Shown here one piece after another: positions 1 through 7,106 of a stretch of 44,161 nucleotides of DNA. The notes under the pieces were generated by a model that did not search any database, was not told the origin of the DNA, and was given only the letters and a program-made list of their open reading frames with translations. Numbering within the stretch: the stretch's first letter is position 1; the number at the start of each line of letters is the position of its first letter. Source of the stretch: Candidatus Moraniibacteriota bacterium (GTDB lineage: Bacteria > Patescibacteriota > Minisyncoccia > Moranbacterales > UBA1568); the NCBI GenBank assembly GCA_018062205.1, contig JAGOSP010000007.1, forward strand, positions 1 through 44,161. Reading direction: 5' to 3'. The position numbers were made by a program, and so were the translations under genes.

Positions 1-172
1 CCCGTTCGATGGCAACCTTGAGCTCGTCGCCGCGCACGATGACCAACTGGGCACCGTCCTTGTCGAGAAAGTCTGCTTGAGCGACTGCCGTTTTGGCGGC
101 AGCTTCGGCGGCATCCGCGACGAAACGTACGATTTGCTTGTCTTGACCTGACGTGATTGGCTGAGCCATCAT
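1..172 (-). CDS. Partial GC-rich small protein (C-terminus beyond left edge)
   Basis: The gene runs off the left edge; about 57 residues are visible, beginning M(M)AQPITSGQDKQIVRFVADA and continuing Ala-rich and soluble-looking. I do not recognise the family. Two adjacent ATG codons (172 and 169) follow the SD GAAAGGAGACG; the second has the better spacing. Third codon positions are clearly richer in G/C than in most neighbouring genes. A perfect consensus promoter lies at 247-275, giving a leader of about 65-70 nt. No signal peptide or membrane segment is visible in the part shown. The strong promoter and SD argue for a well-expressed real gene; the different base use could mean expression-driven codon choice or acquisition from elsewhere. 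Confidence 0.7.
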   Translation of the reverse strand, partial: MMAQPITSGQDKQIVRFVADAAEAAAKTAVAQADFLDKDGAQLVIVRGDELKVAIER

Positions 173-246
173 CGTCTCCTTTCAATGAACTTTTCCCTTG
201 GGCGCCGGGAAATGAGGCGTTCGCAAGTTTTTACCTACGAATTATA

Positions 247-275
247 ATTATACACCTTTTTAGTCTTGGTGTCAA
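247..275 (-). promoter_or_regulatory. Perfect consensus sigma70 promoter for the left-edge gene
   Basis: Read on the reverse strand, -35 TTGACA (270-275) and -10 TATAAT (247-252) are separated by exactly 17 nt. All twelve core positions match the bacterial housekeeping consensus. It starts just after the T-tract of the tRNA-Ala terminator, so the two transcription units abut. Confidence 0.85.
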
Positions 276-278
276 TAC

Positions 279-302
279 AAAAAAGAGGCTCTAAAAAGCC
301 TC
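279..302 (-). terminator. Rho-independent terminator of tRNA-Ala
   Basis: On the reverse strand a GAGGCT/AGCCTC hairpin (285-302) is followed by a run of six T. It lies directly 3' of tRNA-Ala. Confidence 0.85.
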
Positions 303-315
303 AATTTGTGTTTTG

Positions 316-386
316 TGGACCTGAGGAGAATCGAACTCCTGACTCAGCAATGCGAATGCTGCGTAATACCACTTTACTACAGGCCC
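316..386 (-). tRNA. tRNA-Ala(CGC)
   Basis: Full cloverleaf on the reverse strand. The acceptor GGGCCTG pairs with CAGGTCC and contains the G3:U70 pair that identifies alanine tRNAs. The D stem is GTAA/TTAC. The anticodon stem CAGCA/TGCTG closes loop TTCGCAT with anticodon CGC (codon GCG). The T arm is AGGAG-TTCGATT-CTCCT. Discriminator is A73; CCA is not encoded, since ACAA follows. It has its own promoter (442-469) and terminator (279-302), so it is a single-gene unit. Confidence 0.95.
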
Positions 387-441
387 TTCTGCCAACAATG
401 CGTCTGTATCGCTCCGAACTCACGAAATCCAAAACACCAGA

Positions 442-469
442 ATTCTAGCACAGCTAGACGTCGAGTCAA
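442..469 (-). promoter_or_regulatory. Promoter of tRNA-Ala
   Basis: Reverse strand: -35 TTGACT (464-469), 16-nt spacer, -10 TAGAAT (442-447). The predicted start is about 50 nt upstream of the mature tRNA 5' end. Confidence 0.7.
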
Positions 470-505
470 TCTGATGGATCAAAAACTCTCCTTTCTCTCA
501 AAAAA

Positions 506-1411
506 TTAATGTACTATGACCGACGTCCCTTCGGATGTCCAATCATAGACCGTTTTTGCAGCTCCGACACCCAAACGAACGCACCCATGCGACACGGGTC
601 TCCCAAGATGATTTGCCCCTTCCTTGTAGCCATTTGGCCATTCGGGAAGCTCGTGAATACCGTATTTCCCATCTGGTGTAATCGCCATCCAAAATGGCAT
701 ATAGAGCAAATAGCGTTTTGACCATGGACGCAGCGCCTTATTGTGAATGGTATATGTTCCCTTCGGAGTATCCATGCCCGGTAGACCCGACGAAATAAGA
801 AAAGCATCCAGCAATTTCCCGTCTTCAAATATCGCCATTACCTGACTTTTCAAGTTGATATCAATATATTTCCCCGTCGCCATCAGAGGTCTCGTAAAAC
901 GCTTCGCCTCAGCCAGGCGAGTTTCCAAATCCGCACTCCATATTCCAGGCAGAGAAGGGAGAGTCGTAAATGTTGAGTGAAAGATTTCCGTCTTTTTTTC
1001 TTCTTTGTTCTCACGTGGACGGTATGCAACTGTCAACGTATAGGTGGTTCCGTCCTGAAGCGCTGTTTTAGGAAGCAAGCGAAACTCTGTCTTATCCGCG
1101 TTATTTTCAAACACCAAATCAACTGACGGTTCCAAGGTGAAATCAAGGAAAAAACGATTCACCGAAGACGAAAAACGTACTACCAAAGGATCTTCAATAC
1201 CGACTACCACATCCATTGTTGTGTCGGCAGGAGAAACTGCTATCACTTCCGGCGGAACAAAATCCCGCCAACTTTCACTCTGCGTCAAAGATTGTCGGGC
1301 TGGTGTTTCCTTCTGAAGAATATGCCTGTCTTGCGACTGACGTGTTTGCCACGAAAGCAGCAAACTCAAGACAAGAGCAAAACAAAAGAGGAAGAGAAAA
1401 AATCGTCGCAT
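506..1411 (-). CDS. L,D-transpeptidase (YkuD domain), membrane-anchored
   Basis: 301 residues. An N-terminal hydrophobic segment (about residues 3-20, FFLFLFCFALVLSLLLSW) is a signal anchor. Residues about 50-150 resemble an Ig-like 'SbsA' beta domain (PPEVIAVSPADTTMDVVVGIEDP start). Residues about 170-301 form the YkuD catalytic domain with the signature SHGCVRLG; the nucleophile is Cys277, next to His275. The family forms 3-3 cross-links or attaches proteins in peptidoglycan outside the membrane. It is the last gene of a reverse operon after the MazG-like and Nudix genes, 15 nt behind the latter. The ATG start at 1411 has no SD. No hairpin terminator is seen after the stop. The YkuD assignment is firm; the substrate is unknown. 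Confidence 0.92.
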   Translation of the reverse strand: MRRFFLFLFCFALVLSLLLSWQTRQSQDRHILQKETPARQSLTQSESWRDFVPPEVIAVSPADTTMDVVVGIEDPLVVRFSSSVNRFFLDFTLEPSVDLVFENNADKTEFRLLPKTALQDGTTYTLTVAYRPRENKEEKKTEIFHSTFTTLPSLPGIWSADLETRLAEAKRFTRPLMATGKYIDINLKSQVMAIFEDGKLLDAFLISSGLPGMDTPKGTYTIHNKALRPWSKRYLLYMPFWMAITPDGKYGIHELPEWPNGYKEGANHLGRPVSHGCVRLGVGAAKTVYDWTSEGTSVIVH

Positions 1412-1426
1412 GACAAATTGTATTAT

Positions 1427-1912
1427 TTACTCAAGATAATCTCCTCTTTCTTCTACTGACCACTCAAGAACCGTGTCATTTTCACCAAAGAGGAATTTTG
1501 TCTGAAATTTTTTCCCTTCAAGCAGCAGGGGGAGCCAATAGATGTCATCTGGCCACATCGTTGTATATGGGATATCTTCATAACGAAACCAACAGGGCTT
1601 CATTTCTTCTGTTTCGGTGATTTCTCCAGAATACGTTGTGGAACAAAAAACATGGACTTCAAGAATCACCCCAGGGTTATCCAAAAACTCAAATTCGTGT
1701 TTCCCAACTCTTTCCAGGTTATACACTTTTATTCCGGATTCTTCCTCTGTTTCACGTTTCGCTGCTTCTTCGATACTTTCTTCTGGATTCAATTTTCCCC
1801 CGAAACCATTCCATCGGCCAGCTCCGAAACCGCGTTTTTTCAAACCGAGCAAAACTTTCCCTTCTTGAAGAAGAAAGCAAAGGGTAAAGAGTTTTTTCTT
1901 TATATTCACCAT
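1427..1912 (-). CDS. Nudix hydrolase, MTH1/8-oxo-dGTPase-like
   Basis: 161 residues. A complete Nudix box (G-x5-E-x7-REUxEExGU) runs from about residue 37 to 60: GGKLNPEES through RETEEESGI. The preceding GFGGK motif and the spacing of RFEYLDNP-like strands resemble eukaryotic MTH1 and bacterial 8-oxo-dGTP diphosphatases, which clean oxidised nucleotides from the pool. The ATG start overlaps the end of the upstream MazG-like gene by 7 bp (ATGGTGA), implying translational coupling. Pairing a Nudix enzyme with a MazG-like pyrophosphohydrolase makes a nucleotide house-cleaning role likely. The exact substrate cannot be read from sequence. Confidence 0.9.
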   Translation of the reverse strand: MVNIKKKLFTLCFLLQEGKVLLGLKKRGFGAGRWNGFGGKLNPEESIEEAAKRETEEESGIKVYNLERVGKHEFEFLDNPGVILEVHVFCSTTYSGEITETEEMKPCWFRYEDIPYTTMWPDDIYWLPLLLEGKKFQTKFLFGENDTVLEWSVEERGDYLE

Positions 1913-2211
1913 GTCTCTTCAAGAATAATTTTTCGATCAAAACCACCTCGTTCTTTACGCTTCTGTTTTTGGAGTGCAACTATATCCTCCAATGCCCATC
2001 CTTGTTCAGCAAGAAGCGCTGTTATCACTTCAAAAATATCTGACATTTCTTCTGGCGAACAAGCTTCGGTAAACTCCCGTACCTCTTCATCTAGTTTGGC
2101 AAGTAATCGCTCATGATATTCTTCATCAGTTGCTGTATGCCAGATAGCTCTCTCCCCTTTAGCCTCAATCCGTTCGATGATACGATCCCGAACTAGTTTA
2201 TGATAGTGCAT
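1906..2211 (-). CDS. MazG-like / phosphoribosyl-ATP pyrophosphohydrolase-like protein
   Basis: 101 residues, starting MHYHKLVRDRIIERIEAKG. The KLVRDRI start, the helical EEVREFTEA segment and the EEMSDIFEV segment (acidic EExxE...D metal-binding pattern) match the small all-alpha NTP pyrophosphohydrolase family (MazG-like, 'phosphoribosyl-ATP pyrophosphohydrolase'-annotated house-cleaning proteins). These hydrolyse non-canonical NTPs to NMP and pyrophosphate. No his operon is present, so a histidine role is unlikely. It is the first gene of the reverse operon with Nudix and L,D-transpeptidase; the stop overlaps the Nudix start. A candidate promoter is -10 TATACT (2249-2254) with a weak TTGGCG -35. 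Confidence 0.8.
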   Translation of the reverse strand: MHYHKLVRDRIIERIEAKGERAIWHTATDEEYHERLLAKLDEEVREFTEACSPEEMSDIFEVITALLAEQGWALEDIVALQKQKRKERGGFDRKIILEETW

Positions 2212-2292
2212 AAGTCAACAACAATATAAATCCTATTTTCTCTCCTCCAGTATACTTGAAATTAACATCTCGCCAAAGAATTTGTTTTTTGA

Positions 2293-2298
2293 TATAAT
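2293..2298 (+). promoter_or_regulatory. -10 box upstream of the GH130 pair
   Basis: A perfect TATAAT lies 26 nt before the ATG at 2325. No convincing -35 is seen at the right distance. The transcript leader would be about 20 nt and carries no SD. Confidence 0.5.
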
Positions 2299-2324
2299 AG
2301 AAAAAAAGAAAAAAAACTTCTCTT

Positions 2325-4226
2325 ATGCAAAATCGTCGAGCCACACGAAGGGATATTTTTGTTTTCGATTCTGGAAAAAATACCTATTTGGCAAGTAGTA
2401 TTCCCGGAATGACCGAGACTGTTTTTTCTCTCCTTGTTTCACGAAATAGCGAGCATTCTCTCTTCAAAGAACATCACTCTGGTGCAAGCATTGAGCTCGC
2501 CGATAAGAAAAAAATCCCTCTCGATACCAGCTCTCTGTTCCGCACTAGCACCATACAGGAGCATACTTTTCTTACCTTTGTTCATCGAGCTGCAGACAAA
2601 AAGACCATCGAGCTTGTCGGAACCAGCGACCTCAAACACTGGAAATCCCATCAAACACTCGATCATTTTTCGCAACCACCTGTTTTTGTTGATTTACCAG
2701 TAGCAAAAAGGCGGCGGCGTATTGGGGCTTTCGTGAGTATTGGCCGCAAACATATCGGTGGCTTCATCGGAAATAAAGATTTTGCTGATTGGGAGGACCA
2801 AGGAACGATCCTTGAGGGACGGACGTCCTCTTTTGACGCCACACATCTTGAACCAATTGCAGTGACCGAGCTCCCTTCGGGCATTCTCCTTCTCTACTCA
2901 ACAAAAAATAGCGAAAATCAACTCTCCATAGGGGCAGCTATCTTTGATCCAAACAATCTCACTCTCACGCGCTGGCGGGCACCCGCACCACTCTGGAAAG
3001 CACCTCATGACTGGTACGCTGAACCAGTTACTTTTCTTGGCGCAAGCTTTCATGGGAAATATGGCACTATTTTTCTCCAAAGATCGGGGCATACCGCGGA
3101 AAGCTTCCCGCTTCCCAAGCTTTGGGAAATGTATCACCTTCCCAAGCGGCTGGTTGCTGTCAGAACAAAAGACTTAAAACAAAAAGCAGAAAAAAAAGTT
3201 GTCACCGCTCTCCAACTTGTCCGTTTTCATTCCAATCCTATTATCGAGCCTAAAGAAACCAATGCCTGGGAAGCGATGGCAACATTCAACGCGGCAGCCG
3301 TTACCCTTGATGATCGAGTTCACCTGCTCTATCGAGCGCAAGGTCACGATGGACATTCTGTCCTCGGCTATGCCACAAGCACCGATGGTATTCACATCGA
3401 TGAGCGGCTGGATTATCCAGTCTATGATCCCTCTCAGATAACCAAAACACCAAAAACTCAAGATCAAAAATTTATCCGTCATCCGTACATGTCTGGCGGC
3501 GGAACTGGTGGATGCGAAGATCCACGCCTGACTCGTATTGATGATACTCTCTATCTCACCTATACCGCATTTAACGGCATCCAGCCACCCGGAGTAGCGT
3601 TGACTTCTATTTCGATACAGGACTTTCTCGCCAAACGATTTGACCGATGGAAAAAACCACGTCTTATCTCACGCTTTGGACATATCCAAAAAAACTGGGT
3701 TATTTTTCCGGAGAAAATCGGTGGAAAAATTGCCATTCTTCATAATGTTTCCCCACGCATCATGATGGAGCTGGTAGATGAAATCGATGCACCAACACTT
3801 GTTATTGATAGCTGTCCGCCGCGCCAGGCTGATAATGCTCACCGATGGGATAATATCGTTCGTGGAGCCGGCGCGCCCCCCTTGCGTACTGAATACGGTT
3901 GGCTCGTGTTGTACCATGCCATGGATGCCAATGATCCAAACAAATACAAGGTCGGAGCAATGCTTCTTGACCTCCATAACCCAGAAGTCATTATCGCTCG
4001 TTCTCCAGCACCAGTACTTGAACCAGAAGAGCACTATGAAAATAATGGCTACAAATGGGGTGTTGTTTTCGTCTGTGGTGCTCTCATAAAAGATGGAACA
4101 CTTTTTGTCTACTATGGAGCTTCTGACAAAACACTTGCTGTTGCCACTGCCTCTTTGCCGAGCTTCCTCAACGATCTCCTCGGAAACAGAACACCACAAA
4201 TTAAAGCTGTAACCATACAAAGTTAG
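2325..4226 (+). CDS. GH130-type glycosidase/phosphorylase with divergent N-terminal propeller
   Basis: 633 residues, cytoplasmic, no signal peptide. The C-terminal half (about 285-625) is a GH130 five-bladed propeller: NPIIEPKETNAWEA start, LLYRAQG, GCEDPR at about residues 396-401 (its acidic residue is catalytic in the family), and a late EEHYENNGYKWGVVF blade. GH130 enzymes phosphorolyse or hydrolyse beta-mannosides. The N-terminal half (about 1-280) has propeller-like blades (FADWEDQG, HLEPIAV, GILLLYS) but no GCEDPR, so it may be a non-catalytic or binding propeller. It is 5 nt upstream of a second GH130 gene and surely co-transcribed with it. The precise glycan is unknown; about twice the usual family length. 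Confidence 0.85.
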   Translation: MQNRRATRRDIFVFDSGKNTYLASSIPGMTETVFSLLVSRNSEHSLFKEHHSGASIELADKKKIPLDTSSLFRTSTIQEHTFLTFVHRAADKKTIELVGTSDLKHWKSHQTLDHFSQPPVFVDLPVAKRRRRIGAFVSIGRKHIGGFIGNKDFADWEDQGTILEGRTSSFDATHLEPIAVTELPSGILLLYSTKNSENQLSIGAAIFDPNNLTLTRWRAPAPLWKAPHDWYAEPVTFLGASFHGKYGTIFLQRSGHTAESFPLPKLWEMYHLPKRLVAVRTKDLKQKAEKKVVTALQLVRFHSNPIIEPKETNAWEAMATFNAAAVTLDDRVHLLYRAQGHDGHSVLGYATSTDGIHIDERLDYPVYDPSQITKTPKTQDQKFIRHPYMSGGGTGGCEDPRLTRIDDTLYLTYTAFNGIQPPGVALTSISIQDFLAKRFDRWKKPRLISRFGHIQKNWVIFPEKIGGKIAILHNVSPRIMMELVDEIDAPTLVIDSCPPRQADNAHRWDNIVRGAGAPPLRTEYGWLVLYHAMDANDPNKYKVGAMLLDLHNPEVIIARSPAPVLEPEEHYENNGYKWGVVFVCGALIKDGTLFVYYGASDKTLAVATASLPSFLNDLLGNRTPQIKAVTIQS

Positions 4227-4231
4227 AAATT

Positions 4232-6145
4232 ATGTCATTCTTTCACCGCTCCTACGAAAATCCGATTGTTGTCCCACAAAGCGATCTTGCTTGGCAAGCT
4301 GAAGGCGCATTCAACGGATCGGTTTGGCGAGAAAAAGGAAAGACTCATATCGTCTATCGTGCCCAATCACTCCCCTTGCTCCATGATGAGGGGCCATGGC
4401 TTTCCATGTCTTCTATTGGCTACTCACACAGTACTGATGGTATCCATTTTCAAAAACACACACCGCTTATTGTTCCCGAAGAGAAATGGGAGCGCTTCGG
4501 TTGTGAAGATCCTCGTATCACCAAAATCGATGATACCTATTTCATTTTTTACACAGCACTTTCGGTATTTCCTTTTTGTGCCGACGGAATTCGTGTGGGC
4601 GTTGCGCTTACCAAAGACTTGAAGCATATCGATGAGCGACATCCAGTCACGCCCTTCAATGCCAAAGCTATGGCACTTTTTCCCGAGAAAATCAACGGAA
4701 AATACTATGCACTTCTGACACCAGACACCGATATACCTCCCGCTAAAATTGCAATAGCCTCCTTCTCGAAGGTTGAGGATATCTGGAATCCAACCCGCTG
4801 GAAACGCTGGCATGATTCACTCGACAAACACACTCTCAAACTCTCTCGTCATGATGATGACCAGGTTGAATTTGGTGCTCCGCCTATCAAAACCAAAGAA
4901 GGTTGGCTTATTCTTTATTCTTATATCCGAAACTACCGAAGTGGAACGCCGCTCTTCACTGTTGAAGCAGCCCTTCTTGATCTCAAAAATCCTGCTCGCA
5001 TCATTGGACGCACCACTGCCCCGCTTTTTGTTCCCGAAGAAGAGTATGAACTCTACGGCAAAGTACCTGACGTTGTTTTTCCCACTGGTGCAACTATCGA
5101 TCGTGACACACTTATGTTTTACTATGGCGCAGCCGATACGACTACTTGTGTTGCTACAGCAAGTCTCTCAAAACTCCTCAAAGAACTCACAACACCCGCC
5201 AGCAAGCGCCCTCTTTTTCAGCGTTCCGAAAAAAATCCTGTACTCGAGCCAATTACCGAACATTCCTGGGAAGCCAAAGCTGTTTTTAATCCCGCGGTCA
5301 TCGCACATGATGAAAAAATTCACCTTCTCTATCGTGCTACAGCTCCAGATGATACCTCCACGCTTGGGTATGCAACATTTTCTGATATAGATACGCTGGA
5401 GTCACGTTTGCCTGATCCCGTCTACACGCCACGCCTACCCTTCGAACAAAAATCCACCCCAGGGAACTCTGGCTGCGAAGATCCGCGCCTGACACTTCTC
5501 GATGGTACCGTCTACCTCTTCTATACTGCCGTTGATCCAGCTAAACCACCCCGAGTTGCTCTCTCAACCATCAGTGAAGATGATTTCTTTGCAAGACGTT
5601 TCAATCAGTTCTCTCTTCCGGTTCTCATCTCACCTCCCGGTATCGACGACAAGGACGCTTGTCTCTTTCCTGAAAAAATCAATGGGAAATACTATATCCT
5701 TCATCGCATCCAGCCTTCCATTGATATCAATGCAGTTTCTTCGCTTGATTTTAATGGAAGCACTCCATTCCTGGCACATCGACCGTTTCTTTTCCCGCGG
5801 CGTGGTATGTGGGATAGCAAAAAAATTGGCATCAATACTGTCCCCATCAAAACCCCTGCTGGTTGGCTGATTATTTATCATGGTGTATCCGATAGCGGTG
5901 TTTACAGCCTTGGTGCGTTTCTCCTTGATCTCAAAAATCCCGAAAAGCTTCTTGGTCGAAGTCGATACCCTCTCTTTACTCCAGATGAACCCTATGAACG
6001 CGTTGGAGTGGTTCCTAACGTCGTCTTTCCCTGCGGAGCCTGTGTCATCGGTCAAAAACTGGTCATTTACTACGGCGGAGCCGATCGCGTGATTGGGGTA
6101 GCCTCTCTGCGTCTCACTTCACTTATCGCTTCTCTTAAAGACTAA
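4232..6145 (+). CDS. Tandem double-domain GH130 glycosidase/phosphorylase
   Basis: 637 residues made of two complete GH130 propellers. Domain 1 (about 1-315) begins RSYENPIVVP and has GCEDPR at 90-95. Domain 2 (about 325-637) begins RSEKNPVLEP and has GCEDPR at 414-419. Both repeat the LFPEKINGKYY strand and end with a YYGAAD/YYGGAD blade. Known GH130 members act on beta-1,4- or beta-1,2-mannosides using phosphate or water. No signal peptide, so it works in the cytoplasm. It follows the first GH130 gene after 5 nt. No good forward terminator follows directly; a hairpin plus T-tract at 6590-6615 is the nearest. Confidence 0.88.
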   Translation: MSFFHRSYENPIVVPQSDLAWQAEGAFNGSVWREKGKTHIVYRAQSLPLLHDEGPWLSMSSIGYSHSTDGIHFQKHTPLIVPEEKWERFGCEDPRITKIDDTYFIFYTALSVFPFCADGIRVGVALTKDLKHIDERHPVTPFNAKAMALFPEKINGKYYALLTPDTDIPPAKIAIASFSKVEDIWNPTRWKRWHDSLDKHTLKLSRHDDDQVEFGAPPIKTKEGWLILYSYIRNYRSGTPLFTVEAALLDLKNPARIIGRTTAPLFVPEEEYELYGKVPDVVFPTGATIDRDTLMFYYGAADTTTCVATASLSKLLKELTTPASKRPLFQRSEKNPVLEPITEHSWEAKAVFNPAVIAHDEKIHLLYRATAPDDTSTLGYATFSDIDTLESRLPDPVYTPRLPFEQKSTPGNSGCEDPRLTLLDGTVYLFYTAVDPAKPPRVALSTISEDDFFARRFNQFSLPVLISPPGIDDKDACLFPEKINGKYYILHRIQPSIDINAVSSLDFNGSTPFLAHRPFLFPRRGMWDSKKIGINTVPIKTPAGWLIIYHGVSDSGVYSLGAFLLDLKNPEKLLGRSRYPLFTPDEPYERVGVVPNVVFPCGACVIGQKLVIYYGGADRVIGVASLRLTSLIASLKD

Positions 6146-6155
6146 ATCACGGCAA

Positions 6156-6184
6156 AAAAATACCGGCATGAGAGTTCATGTCGG
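6156..6184 (-). terminator. Hairpin with T-tract, reverse orientation
   Basis: Reverse strand: CCGACATGA/TCATGCCGG stem with a 4-nt loop, followed by TATTTTTTT. It lies downstream of the small GC-rich gene and a stronger terminator, so it may be a backup terminator; the same stem could weakly serve the forward GH130 transcript. Confidence 0.6.
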
Positions 6185-6249
6185 AGTTATTGATATTGTC
6201 TTCTCATTGATGAGAACGATGAGTGAAATTCTTCTCGAGAGATCTCGGA

Positions 6250-6286
6250 AAAAAGGGGGTCGGCCAGGTGCAAGTCCCTGGCCGAT
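6250..6286 (-). terminator. Strong rho-independent terminator of the small GC-rich gene
   Basis: Reverse strand: perfect 9-bp stem TCGGCCAGG/CCTGGCCGA with an 8-nt loop, then CCCCC and TTTTTT. It sits about 35 nt after the frame-shifted stop at 6320. Confidence 0.85.
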
Positions 6287-6319
6287 TTGATACGCGCATG
6301 CTGGGCTGAGAAAAACCAC

Positions 6320-6450
6320 TTACTGCCCTGCTGCCCCCCTCAGTTTACGCCAGATCCGCGCCCCACCACCCTGGACCAAGCGGATGTCGAGGAACAGGCG
6401 GCCGGACCAGCCCGCGATGCCGGTCGGCCGATGACTTTGTTGGCTTTCAT
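6320..6450 (-). CDS. Small GC-rich gene of about 44 codons with an apparent frameshift
   Basis: The ATG at 6450 follows a good SD (ACAGGAGAATCTC). As it stands the frame reads MKANKVIGRPASRAG and stops at 6340 (36 residues). After the first 7-8 codons, however, the strong C/G bias at third positions moves to the -1 frame, which reads TGIAGWSGRLFLDIRLVQ and ends at a TAA at 6320. A single missing base near 6423 would give a continuous basic protein of about 44 residues. The gene has its own terminator at 6250-6286 and a roughly 200-nt structured upstream region. I do not recognise the family. It may be a sequencing indel, a young pseudogene or, less likely, programmed frameshifting. Confidence 0.55.
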
Positions 6451-6669
6451 GAGATTCTCCTGTGCCAAACAAAAAACAATCGTCTCCATAAGCGAAGACG
6501 AACCCTCATACGCGTATATTCTGCGAATGATCGCTGAATCCTGTTTCCTTTTCCTAAAGAAACGATGCTCGGCGACTACTCGCAGAACCATGAGAGTAAT
6601 TTTCTCTCATTTTTTCAAAAAAACGCCTTTTTTAAAAAACCAAATCGGTCTGTTTTCTTTTTCATTCTG
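6451..6669. other. Structured non-coding stretch between tRNA-Thr and the small GC-rich gene
   Basis: No credible gene is seen. It holds a forward hairpin with T-tract (6590-6615), a 10-bp perfect palindrome ATACGCGTAT near 6512, and short reverse-strand hairpins (GCGATCATTCGC; CGTCT/AGACG). It would be the 5' untranslated region of the small reverse gene if transcription starts upstream or runs through from the tRNAs. Confidence 0.4.
6590..6615 (+). terminator. Forward terminator hairpin
   Basis: ATGAGAG/CTCTCAT stem (6590-6596 with 6604-6610), 7-nt AT-rich loop, followed by TTTTTC. It is the only good forward terminator after the GH130 pair, protecting the reverse tRNA cluster from read-through. 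Confidence 0.65.
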
Positions 6670-6742
6670 AGCCGTTGACCAGGATTGAACTGGTGACCTC
6701 GTCCTTACCAAGGACGTGCTCTACCAACTGAGCTACAACGGC
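6670..6742 (-). tRNA. tRNA-Thr(GGT)
   Basis: Reverse strand: acceptor GCCGTTG/CAACGGC, D arm with AGCTCAGTTGGTAGAGC, anticodon stem CGTCC/GGACG around TTGGTAA (anticodon GGT, codons ACC/ACU), T arm CCAG-TTCAATC-CTGG. Discriminator is U73; CCA is not encoded. It is third in transcription order of the tRNA cluster. Confidence 0.95.
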
Positions 6743-6793
6743 CTTTACTTTCTTCTCTTTTCCTGTGGCGATACACTCTCTTCGTCATCGCTG

Positions 6794-6877
6794 TGGGTAG
6801 GGAGGGATTCGAACCCCCGTAGCCCGTAGGGCGTCAGATTTACAGTCTGATGCATTTGACCGCTCTGCTACCTACCC
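6794..6877 (-). tRNA. tRNA-Tyr(GTA)
   Basis: Reverse strand class II tRNA: acceptor GGGTAGG/CCTACCC, anticodon loop CTGTAAA with anticodon GTA, long variable arm (CGCCCTACGGGCTACG region), T arm GGGGG-TTCGAAT-CCCTC. A73; CCA not encoded. It lies between two threonine tRNAs. Confidence 0.95.
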
Positions 6878-6938
6878 ATTTTTGGTCATCTTCTTTTTCT
6901 CTCACTCACACTACAATGAATATTCTCTTTTCTTTCCC

Positions 6939-7014
6939 TGGAGCCAGGAGCGAGACTTGAACTCGCGACCCACGGTTTACAAAACCGTTGCTCTACCAAC
7001 TGAGCTATCCTGGC
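6939..7014 (-). tRNA. tRNA-Thr(TGT)
   Basis: Reverse strand: acceptor GCCAGGA/TCCTGGC, D arm AGCTCAGTTGGTAGAGC, anticodon stem ACGGT/ACCGT around TTTGTAA (anticodon TGT, codons ACA/ACG), T arm GCGAG-TTCAAGT-CTCGC. U73 followed by an encoded CCA. First gene of the cluster, about 50 nt after the promoter start. Confidence 0.95.
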
Positions 7015-7067
7015 AGATTCCCTCTTCTTTGTCGAGCCTACCGGGACAATACCCGAACAACCTCTTC

Positions 7068-7096
7068 ATCATACCTGAAGAATGATTGTTGCTCAA
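7068..7096 (-). promoter_or_regulatory. Promoter of the tRNA-Thr/Tyr/Thr cluster
   Basis: Reverse strand: -35 TTGAGC (7091-7096), 17-nt spacer, -10 TATGAT (7068-7073). Confidence 0.7.
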
Positions 7097-7106
7097 CCCC
7101 TCCTCT

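Noticed and set aside
6287-6670. 127-codon forward frame opposite the small GC-rich gene
   Set aside because: It runs antisense through a terminator hairpin and the SD/ATG of the reverse gene and has no SD or family resemblance.
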